Assembly (NCBI GenBank): GCA_014379205.1 | Contig: JACMME010000200.1 | Location: 1-49,135, forward strand | Length of the DNA stretch: 49,135 bases | Source of the DNA: Gemmatimonadaceae bacterium | GTDB taxonomy: Bacteria > Gemmatimonadota > Gemmatimonadetes > Gemmatimonadales > Gemmatimonadaceae | Direction of reading: 5' to 3' | In this document: one piece after another, positions 40,895 to 47,158 of the stretch | Layout of the letters: every line of letters starts with the position of its first letter | How positions within the stretch are numbered: the first letter of the stretch is position 1 | The notes under the pieces: model-generated | Seen by the model: the letters and a program-made list of their open reading frames with translations, nothing else | Told to the model about the DNA's origin: nothing | The model's database searches: none | Program-made: the position numbers and the translations under genes

Positions 40895-40985
40895 ACGGCC
40901 CGACCGGCGTGGCACGCTTGCGCGTACGTTAGCCTCGTGGCTTTGCGTCCCCACCTTTCGGTGGGTTTGCCCTCATCGCTGTCCT
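40895..40985 (-). promoter_or_regulatory. Cyclic di-GMP-I (GEMM) riboswitch
   Basis: On the minus strand the RNA reads GGGCAAACC (40964-40972), a P2 stem CACC/GGUG closed by a GAAA tetraloop, then GGGACGCAAAGCC (40939-40951) and GGCUAA. This is the core consensus of the c-di-GMP-I class, including the GNRA loop and the A-rich junction around the ligand. It is followed by a P3 hairpin GUACGC-GCAA-GCGUGC (one G-U pair). Outer limits are approximate. c-di-GMP is therefore sensed upstream of the Ig-like lipoprotein. Whether binding turns the gene on or off cannot be decided from the sequence. Confidence 0.88.
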
Positions 40986-41089
40986 CGTGAGGGGGGGGCA
41001 GCGATCGTGCAGAAACGTGGGGGGTTGTTACGTTGCAACCGGCCTAACTTCGAAGCGAACGCATCAAAAATTTGTTGCAGCGCGCGCGA

Positions 41090-41117
41090 AGTATAGAAGA
41101 GCGATGTTCGCGCACAA
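41090..41117 (-). promoter_or_regulatory. Possible promoter for the c-di-GMP riboswitch transcript
   Basis: On the minus strand TTGTGC (41112-41117) and TATACT (41090-41095) are 16 bp apart, a fair sigma-70 match. Start of transcription would be near 41083, about 100 bases before the riboswitch. TGTTC/GAACA half-sites (41104-41125) flank the -35 box and could be an operator. Confidence 0.4.
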
Positions 41118-41280
41118 GAGGGAACATTTGCATGATACCAAAAAGAGATAAATCGACTGGAGTCAGTGACGAACAACACAAAAACAATGCGACTTGGTAC
41201 AACAAGTCCCATCTAGTCGCGCGTCGGAGATTATGCCGTGTGGATGGCCGGAGCCAAATTGAACTCCGCCAGCGATTCGC

Positions 41281-42210
41281 CTACTTATCATCGCAGCCGA
41301 TTCGCTGCGTGCTCACGATGAACCGGTCGAAGTATCTCGCCTGCTGCCGCGGCGCTCCACCATTCCAGTAATTCTCGAGAAAGACCGCGTTAATCCCGTA
41401 CTCCGTCATTCCGCCAACGAAGTTCAGGTTTCGCCTTTGCGCTTCGGGCTGATCGTCAATCCACAGCTCAACGAGACCATTCGCCGCGCCGCGGTCGTTG
41501 AGACGCGCACGTGCTTCGATGCAGTGCCACCGCCCATTGTGCGAAGGGTGAAAAACCGGGGTGACGCCGCTGCGGCTCCCGAGCCACCGAAATCTGGCAA
41601 AGTCATTGTACGTCTTTGTGCGCACCACCCCCGCCGAATCGGTTCCTGATGCGGGATCAATGGCGAGATGATTGATCCTTGTCTTTCCTGACCAAACATG
41701 CGCGATCATTGCCTGAGCCCAACCGGAGCTGGCGACAAAACTGGTCGCGCGCGACAGCTTGAATCCTCCCCCGCCTACCCAGCCGCTGTCATAGCGGACG
41801 AAAACGCGCCAGTAGATGTCGCGGTAAGTGGAGGTACCCGCATCTACAGGACGAAAATACCGCTGGGGTGTCTTGCCGAAGGCCACATGCAAGTAGCCCG
41901 CACCGGTTTCGCCCTTCCGAAATTGCGCACGCATGCCGAACGATCCCGCCACGCCTCCTCCCTGAACGCGCGCAAATCGGCCGTCCGCTCTGGAGTATTC
42001 GAAATACCGATCCAGTCGGTCAATCTCGAAGTCGTCACACCAGATCCACGCTGATTTCGGTTTGGCGCATTCGGTACTATCGGCTGTGGGTGATACAGCA
42101 TACTCGGTTCGTGCGGGAAAACGCGCACGAGCGCTGGCATCTGCCAGGCGCGCCGACGAAAAACTTCCGACCAGGGCGCTGTACAGTATTGAGAATAGAA
42201 AGACGATCAT
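41281..42210 (-). CDS. Secreted beta-sandwich protein, polysaccharide-lyase-like
   Basis: 309 residues. A signal peptide (MIVFLFSILYSALVGSFSSA) precedes a mature part that reads as a jelly roll: WIWCDDFEIDRLDRYFEY at the start, YWRVFVRYDSGWVGGGGFK, WHCIEARARLNDRGAANGLVELWIDDQPE and a terminal YFDRFIVSTQRIGC. Cys48-59 region and the final Cys could form a disulfide. The domain resembles the C-terminal half of the neighbouring lipoprotein, suggesting both bind or cut a polysaccharide. Catalytic residues cannot be assigned. It is divergent from the acyltransferase gene, 336 bp between starts. No riboswitch is seen in front of it. Confidence 0.65.
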   Translation of the reverse strand: MIVFLFSILYSALVGSFSSARLADASARARFPARTEYAVSPTADSTECAKPKSAWIWCDDFEIDRLDRYFEYSRADGRFARVQGGGVAGSFGMRAQFRKGETGAGYLHVAFGKTPQRYFRPVDAGTSTYRDIYWRVFVRYDSGWVGGGGFKLSRATSFVASSGWAQAMIAHVWSGKTRINHLAIDPASGTDSAGVVRTKTYNDFARFRWLGSRSGVTPVFHPSHNGRWHCIEARARLNDRGAANGLVELWIDDQPEAQRRNLNFVGGMTEYGINAVFLENYWNGGAPRQQARYFDRFIVSTQRIGCDDK

Positions 42211-42494
42211 GCGAGCGAGATCATTTCAAACTCCGAGCTCTGCTCCGGCAGCACGCATTGTACTCGAAACAACTACGCTTCCAGTCGGCGCCACATGCAC
42301 GCAATTCTCACCTAAGTTAGTCGCTGGGAGTGGGTTGAGGATCTGGTGGTGCAAACCAATCATCCACCTTATCCGCCCATCGCACCGCAAGTTCGGAGTC
42401 AGCATGCGATGAAATCCGCGAGCAATGAGCACATTCGGGAGTGGCCTGCGATCACGCGCCACGATCATGGTTGCGCCGTGAGCCCGTGTGGAGC

Positions 42495-42540
42495 ATTATG
42501 ATCGTCTCAGTTAAAGAATTATGATCGCCTCAATCAGAGA
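42495..42540 (+). repeat. Two direct repeats just upstream of the acyltransferase gene
   Basis: ATTATGATCG-x-CTCA appears at 42495-42517 and again at 42518-42540, a 23-nt period with about four differences. The second copy runs into the ribosome binding site AGAGAGG. Tandem sites of this kind usually bind a regulator. The rest of the 336-bp divergent gap (42211-42494) shows no gene or clear structure. Confidence 0.6.
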
Positions 42541-42546
42541 GGCACC

Positions 42547-43248
42547 ATGAATTGGTCGAATGCACTAGGTCGCGCATGGGAAAGACCTGGAGATGCGTTC
42601 AGCGTGGCTATGTCGTTGGCGCGCGGGAGTTATTACCGCGTGAAGTTTCGGATGCTGGGTCGACGCGTGCTCATCGGGCGGCGCTTTCGGGTGACTGGGC
42701 GGCTGGAGATCAATGGTCCCGGAACCGTAATTTTCGGTGATGATTGCATGGTGGTTTCGTCGCGACTGTCCCCGACTACGCCGTATACGCACGCGCCAGA
42801 CGCAGTTATCAGGTTCGGCAACCGGGTCAGGCTGACAGGCACCCGGCTGGGATGCGAAAAACGCATCGATGTCGGGGATTGCGCCGGTCTCTCGGACGCG
42901 CGAATCATGGACACCGACTTCCACGCGGTCGAGGTTTACGACAAGCCTCGCTACAATACGCGCGGCGTTTCCAAGCCGATCACGATCGGGAAGAACGCGT
43001 GGGTCGGTGCCGCGGCCATGATTCTCAAGGGCGTCAGGATCGGCGAGAACTCGGTCGTCGCTGCCGGCTCAGTGGTGGCCCAGAACGTCCCACCGAATGT
43101 GGTGGTCTTCGGGAATCCGGCACGTGTCGTGTGGCGAATGAAAGGGCGGCCTGATCAGACGCCGACGCCGGCGGCGGCAGTGCAAGGGCCGCCTGATGAG
43201 ACGCCAACACTGGCGGCGGGAGTACTCGTTCCAGCCTCCACGGAGTAG
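42547..43248 (+). CDS. Left-handed beta-helix acyltransferase (hexapeptide repeat family)
   Basis: 233 residues. Hexapeptide repeats fill about residues 40-200 (VIRFGNRVRLTGTRLGCEKRI, ITIGKNAWVGAAAMILKGVRIGENSVVAAGSVV, VVVFGNPARVV), the fold of CapG/LacA/CatB-type O-acetyltransferases that use acetyl-CoA. A likely catalytic His is in MDTDFHAVEVYD. Trimeric and cytosolic by family. It probably acetylates a sugar, as in exopolysaccharide genes. The last 34 residues contain two copies of a 14-residue unit (GRPDQTPTPAAAVQ / GPPDETPTLAAGVL), coded by a 42-nt tandem repeat. ATG at 42547 follows AGAGAGG. The dehydrogenase gene follows after 104 bp. Confidence 0.85.
   Translation: MNWSNALGRAWERPGDAFSVAMSLARGSYYRVKFRMLGRRVLIGRRFRVTGRLEINGPGTVIFGDDCMVVSSRLSPTTPYTHAPDAVIRFGNRVRLTGTRLGCEKRIDVGDCAGLSDARIMDTDFHAVEVYDKPRYNTRGVSKPITIGKNAWVGAAAMILKGVRIGENSVVAAGSVVAQNVPPNVVVFGNPARVVWRMKGRPDQTPTPAAAVQGPPDETPTLAAGVLVPASTE
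43144..43227 (+). repeat. 42-nt tandem duplication in the acyltransferase 3' end
   Basis: Two copies of a 42-nt unit starting at 43144 (GGGCGGCCTGAT) and 43186 (GGGCCGCCTGAT). The unit is 14 codons, so the reading frame is kept and the protein gains a Pro/Ala-rich tail. 42 is also six times seven, the heptad period seen elsewhere, which may be coincidence. Confidence 0.75.
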
Positions 43249-43254
43249 CACGTG

Positions 43255-43349
43255 TTGCCTCGCGCTGGCACCCGGACATCCTGGTGGCCTTGCGGTTGGG
43301 AGGAGGATTCGGCCAGCGGCTCGGAAACTTGGCACCCAACGCGAGGCAA
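43255..43349 (+). promoter_or_regulatory. Inverted repeat covering the ribosome binding site of the dehydrogenase gene
   Basis: TTGCCTCGCG (43255-43264) and CGCGAGGCAA (43340-43349) are perfect 10-base complements with a 75-nt spacer. The second arm contains GAGG, the only ribosome binding site of the dehydrogenase ATG at 43353. In the RNA this would hide the site, unless the spacer (which has GGTGG and GGCACC parts) folds differently. A translational switch or coupling to passage of ribosomes from upstream is possible. Confidence 0.55.
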
Positions 43350-43352
43350 GTC

Positions 43353-44510
43353 ATGGATCTGAAGTGGAGTGAAGACCAGCTCAAGCTTCGCGAATCGATC
43401 GTGCAGTTCGCACAACACTCCTTGAACGACCATTTCGCCCGCCGCGACAAGGCGGGTGAATTCTCGCGCGATCTGTGGCGCATCTGCGCGGGCTTCGGAA
43501 TTCAGGGACTGCCTATCCCCGAGGAGTACGGTGGTACTGGTCAGGACATCCTGACCACAATGATCGCGATGGAAGCGCTCGGATACGGCTGTCGCGATCA
43601 AGGCTTGCTATTCTCACTGCATGCGCAGATGTGGAGCATTCAGATGCCGATTCTGAAATTCGGCACTGCCGACCAGAAGAGTCGCTACCTGCCGAGTCTG
43701 TGTGCGGGACGCTGGATCGGCGCGCACTGCATGAGCGAACCAGATTCGGGATCAGACGCGTTTGGCCTGCGAACTCGCGCAAACAAGGTGGGTGATCGAT
43801 ACGTACTCAACGGTTCCAAGACCTTCGTAACCAACGCGCCGGAGGCGGATCTTTTCCTGGTCTTCGCTACAATCGATCGCAAGAAGGGCATGTGGGGTGT
43901 CACGGGATTTCTCGTCGAGCGCACCGCACTCGGCCTATCGGTTGGCGGCAAGCTCGACAAGATGGGACTGACGACTTCACCGATGGCGGAGGTTTTCCTG
44001 GAAGACTGCGAGGTTCCCCAGGAGAACGTCCTGGGTCGGGAGGGGGGAGGTGCTGCAATCTTCAACCACTCCATGGCTTGGGAGCGAAGTTGTATTCTCG
44101 GCAGCACGGTCGGCGCCATGGAGTGGCAGCTGGAGAGATGCCTTCAGTACGTGAAGACGCGCACCCAGTTTGGAAAGCCAATTGGAAACTTCCAGCTCGT
44201 CTCAGCGAAGGCCGCCGACATGAAGGTGCGGCTGGAGACCTCGAGGCTGCTGTTGTATAGAGCGGCATGGGCGCAGGCCTCGGGTGCAAACAACGCGCTG
44301 GAAGGCGCCATGGCGAAGCTGTACATCAGCGAGGCCGCAGTGCAATCGGCGCTTGACGCGATTCAGATTCACGGCGGCTACGGCTACATGAAGGAATACG
44401 AGGTCGAGCGGGAGTTGCGAGACAACATAGGCGCGACGTTGTACTCCGGTACTTCGGAGATCCAGCGGTTGATCATTGCACGCCACCTCGGCCTCTCGCC
44501 GGCCTCGTAG
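43353..44510 (+). CDS. Acyl-CoA dehydrogenase-like aminoacyl-carrier-protein dehydrogenase (prolyl-PCP dehydrogenase type)
   Basis: 385 residues. FAD enzyme; FAD-binding parts are EPDSGSDAFGLRTRA and KTFVTNAPEADLF. Unlike usual acyl-CoA dehydrogenases, the Glu before GTS is Ser (LYSGTSEIQ, Ser365). Instead Glu244 in the helix MAWERSCIL takes the place used by isovaleryl-CoA dehydrogenase and by prolyl-PCP dehydrogenases (PltE, PigA, RedW), in which this Glu is at or near 244. The pattern GCRDQGLLFSLHAQ and GGGAAIFNHSMAWE is close to PigA as I remember it. Those enzymes oxidise carrier-bound proline to pyrrole-2-carboxylate. Here an adenylation enzyme and carrier protein follow directly. Start ATG 43353; the ribosome binding site is in an inverted repeat. 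Confidence 0.85.
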   Translation: MDLKWSEDQLKLRESIVQFAQHSLNDHFARRDKAGEFSRDLWRICAGFGIQGLPIPEEYGGTGQDILTTMIAMEALGYGCRDQGLLFSLHAQMWSIQMPILKFGTADQKSRYLPSLCAGRWIGAHCMSEPDSGSDAFGLRTRANKVGDRYVLNGSKTFVTNAPEADLFLVFATIDRKKGMWGVTGFLVERTALGLSVGGKLDKMGLTTSPMAEVFLEDCEVPQENVLGREGGGAAIFNHSMAWERSCILGSTVGAMEWQLERCLQYVKTRTQFGKPIGNFQLVSAKAADMKVRLETSRLLLYRAAWAQASGANNALEGAMAKLYISEAAVQSALDAIQIHGGYGYMKEYEVERELRDNIGATLYSGTSEIQRLIIARHLGLSPAS

Positions 44511-44611
44511 TTGGTATTATCCCGCCGGCCAACCGCGACAACCTGTCTTCACCGCCGGGCTTGCATCGCGTGCGACGCGAGCGCGTCGCCCCGTTGTTCC
44601 GGGGAGCATTG

Positions 44612-46219
44612 ATGCCGTACTTGCTGTGGCATTATCTGAGAGATAGCGCGAGGCGATATCCTTCCCGGCCAGCCGTTGCGTGGCGCGGGAGCGTTTTGAC
44701 GTACCGCGAGCTGGATGAACAGAGCGACCAGATAGCGCGCTTCTTCATATCGAAGGGTATCGGCCCCGGGGCTCGCGTCGGCCTGTATTTGCCGAAATCC
44801 CATCGCAGCGTCGTGGCGATGCTCGGCATTCTCAAAGCTGGTGCGGCCTACGTCCCGACCGATCCCAGCGCGCCTTCGCGACGAGTCGCCTACATCCTCG
44901 GGGACTGTGCCGTTAGCGCCCTGGTTACGACCAGTGAGAAACTGACTGAGTTGACGGCCTCAATGCCGGGGTTGGCTTCGCTGAAAAGCGTCCTTCTCGC
45001 CGGAGACGTGCACGACCCCAGTGTGCAGTCAGGCGCTAATGTGCACCACTGGAGGGATCTGCAGCACCTTGAGATGCATGTCCCGGCATCGGCCGAAGCG
45101 ATCGAAACGGACCCCGCGTATCTCCTTTACACGTCGGGGTCAACTGGAAACCCCAAGGGAGTGATCCTGACCCATCGCAACGCGCTCACCTTCGTCGAAT
45201 GGGGCGCCGAAACATTCGCGATCGGGTCCGATGACCGGCTGTCCAACCATGCTCCACTCCACTTCGATCTTTCGGTGTTCGACGTCTACGTGGCGCTTCG
45301 ATGCGGTGCCTGCGTAGTCATCGTTCCGGATCAGGTCGCCCTCTTTCCGGTGGAGTTGGCGCGCTGGATCAATGTTGAGCGAATCACCGTTTGGTATTCC
45401 GTCCCGTCTGCGTTGATTCGGTTGCTACTGCACGGCAGCCTCGAGCGATTCGAATACGAGACACTTCGAATTGTCCTGTTCGCGGGTGAAGTATTTCCTG
45501 TGAAGTATCTGCGAGAGGTGATGGCGAGGCTGAGCCGAACGGAGTTCTTCAACCTGTACGGGCCCACTGAGACGAACGTCTGCACTTTCTACAAAGTCCC
45601 CAGACCGCTGCCTCCGGAAGTTGCAGACCTTTCGATCGGCAAGGCTTGTGAAAACACCGAAGTGTTCGCGATCGATGACGGCGGCGGCCGGGTCATGGCC
45701 GGCGAGATCGGTGAGCTGTACGTCAGGGGCCCGTCGGTAATGCCGGGCTACTGGGGTCTCGCCGAAAGGTCGCAGGATGCCCTTGTCATGAACGCATTGC
45801 AGCCTGCCTTTCAGGAGCGGGCGTACCGTACCGGAGACATCGTCAGGTTGGAGCACGACGAGAACTATTCCTTCATTGGACGCAGGGACCACATGGTCAA
45901 GTCGCGCGGCTACCGCATTGAGCTGGGCGAAATTGAACAGGTTCTCTTCCAGCATGATCAGGTGAAGGAAGCTGTGGTCATCGCCGTCCCCGACGACGAG
46001 ATCGGGTCGCGACTCAAAGCCGTTGTCGCTCCCAATGCTGACTGCGAGGTCCTCGTGGCAGACTTGCAGGCGTTTTGCTCCACCCGGCTGCCCCGGTATA
46101 TGGTACCTGAGACGTTCGTCTTTCTCAGCGAACTGCCGAAGACGTCAACCGGCAAGACTGATCGACAAGCTCTGTCGAAGAGCCTCAATCCGACCGCACC
46201 GGAGGTGCCGCGAACATGA
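44612..46219 (+). CDS. Stand-alone amino-acid adenylation enzyme
   Basis: 535 residues, the full adenylation fold. Core motifs: A3 LLYTSGSTGNPKG (171-183), A4 HFDLSVFD with D219, the residue that holds the amino group of an alpha-amino acid, A5 LYGPTETN (315-322), A7 YRTGD (405-409), A8 HMVKSRGYRIELGEIE (427-442), A10 TSTGKTDR with catalytic Lys515. It activates an amino acid with ATP and loads it on a carrier protein, most likely the one coded next. The specificity residues read by eye are about D-L-F-S-L-A-L-V-C, which lacks the usual DVQ start of modular proline domains but resembles what I recall for PltF/RedM-type prolyl ligases; this needs a proper extraction. ATG 44612 after GGGGAGC. 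Confidence 0.88.
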   Translation: MPYLLWHYLRDSARRYPSRPAVAWRGSVLTYRELDEQSDQIARFFISKGIGPGARVGLYLPKSHRSVVAMLGILKAGAAYVPTDPSAPSRRVAYILGDCAVSALVTTSEKLTELTASMPGLASLKSVLLAGDVHDPSVQSGANVHHWRDLQHLEMHVPASAEAIETDPAYLLYTSGSTGNPKGVILTHRNALTFVEWGAETFAIGSDDRLSNHAPLHFDLSVFDVYVALRCGACVVIVPDQVALFPVELARWINVERITVWYSVPSALIRLLLHGSLERFEYETLRIVLFAGEVFPVKYLREVMARLSRTEFFNLYGPTETNVCTFYKVPRPLPPEVADLSIGKACENTEVFAIDDGGGRVMAGEIGELYVRGPSVMPGYWGLAERSQDALVMNALQPAFQERAYRTGDIVRLEHDENYSFIGRRDHMVKSRGYRIELGEIEQVLFQHDQVKEAVVIAVPDDEIGSRLKAVVAPNADCEVLVADLQAFCSTRLPRYMVPETFVFLSELPKTSTGKTDRQALSKSLNPTAPEVPRT

Positions 46220-46476
46220 CACTCGCACACTCGCTAGCGACGTTCATCCAGACGAATCTGATCGGCGATGACCGGTCGATACGAATAGACGAGCAAGTCG
46301 CGCTGATCGATGCAGGCATTATCGATTCGATGGGTCTGATGCAGATCGTCACGTTCATCGAGCAGGAAACCGGCGTGCATATACCCGATGACGAGGTCGT
46401 CCCCGACAACTTCCAAACGGTCGGGGACATGGAACGAATGGTCCGCCGACTCCAGGCGCGCTCCGCGAACGCGTGA
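46216..46476 (+). CDS. Peptidyl/acyl carrier protein
   Basis: 86 residues, all one carrier domain. The phosphopantetheine Ser38 is in the motif DSMGLMQ (IIDSMGLMQIV); helix-rich and acidic, as usual. The length matches the small PCPs of pyrrole cassettes (PltL, PigG, RedO). The ATG overlaps the adenylation gene stop (ATGA), so the pair is coupled and the adenylated amino acid is probably loaded here, then oxidised by the dehydrogenase two genes upstream. No thioesterase or transferase follows: the next gene is convergent. Confidence 0.92.
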   Translation: MTLAHSLATFIQTNLIGDDRSIRIDEQVALIDAGIIDSMGLMQIVTFIEQETGVHIPDDEVVPDNFQTVGDMERMVRRLQARSANA

Positions 46477-46562
46477 TCGGGTTTCGCCAGGCTCTGACCA
46501 GCGTCCGTGTTGTGGCTATCTTCGCTGCGCTTTCCGCCAGTGACGCAGTCAACCGTTGCTGC

Positions 46563-47144
46563 CTACAAAAAAATCCTGCGCAGAATACTCAGAAGAAACC
46601 ACGCAACCAGCGGCGTCATATCCATCATTCCCATCGAAGGAATAATCGCTCTTAAAGGGCGCAGGATTGGTTCAGTAAGGACTACCGCCCACCTGATCCA
46701 CTTCCTGTATTCCGAAATCCGGAACCAGGATGCGATGACGCGCACCAGCAGTGCAATTTGCAGTAACCCGATTATCCATGCGACCAGGAGACGCACTAGG
46801 CCTGACGGTCCGGCACCTGCAGCATTTGCCGCGGCGTAGACCATTCCGGCCACATACTCCAGGGCCGTAATCACAAGTATTCCGCCGAGCACGGTCGCGA
46901 CTAGCGCCCACCAGGGCGCGGCCGTGGGCAGCCCGCCGGCACGCACTACGGCGCGCTCGACCGGCGCCACGAGCGGATCGACCGTGCGTCGAAAGAAGCG
47001 CGCGACACCACTGAACGCGTTTATCCGGCGGGTTCGCACGAGCCAATCGATCGCCAGTACAACCGAGAGCAGCGCCGCAAGACCGAAAAAAACGGGCTTG
47101 AGCAGCGCTATGAATAGAACCAGGCCGTTAGCTAGGGATTGCAA
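46563..47144 (-). CDS. YggT family membrane protein, two YggT repeats
   Basis: 193 residues. YggT proteins are small inner-membrane proteins of uncertain function, linked to osmotic or division processes. Two repeats can be seen, each with the DPxxxPxR-like element: VDPLVAPVERAVV (first) and TEPILRPLRAIIPSMGMMDMTPLVAWFLL (second), preceded by hydrophobic helices. It starts at 47144, just downstream of the prolyl oligopeptidase gene (15 bp), and its 3' end faces the carrier protein gene with 86 bp between. Confidence 0.88.
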   Translation of the reverse strand: MQSLANGLVLFIALLKPVFFGLAALLSVVLAIDWLVRTRRINAFSGVARFFRRTVDPLVAPVERAVVRAGGLPTAAPWWALVATVLGGILVITALEYVAGMVYAAANAAGAGPSGLVRLLVAWIIGLLQIALLVRVIASWFRISEYRKWIRWAVVLTEPILRPLRAIIPSMGMMDMTPLVAWFLLSILRRIFL

Positions 47145-47158
47145 CGAAGCGCGGGCCG

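Larger units (their letters stand above)
40868..41280. other. Leader of the Ig-like lipoprotein gene
   Basis: 413 bp without a gene. It contains, on the minus strand, a promoter-like pair at 41090-41117 and a c-di-GMP-I riboswitch at 40895-40985. The predicted RNA leader is therefore over 200 bases long. Between riboswitch and ATG no T-run is seen, while GGAG lies near -10, which favours translational control. An eight-G run (40991-40998, C on the RNA) precedes the aptamer. In 41120-41280 I see nothing of note beyond a weak GC hairpin after the neighbouring gene's stop. Confidence 0.6.

Noticed and set aside
41104..41125. LexA-like operator TGTTC-x-GAACA
   Set aside because: Arms are only five bases, spacing is long, and no SOS gene is near; mentioned only as a possible operator.
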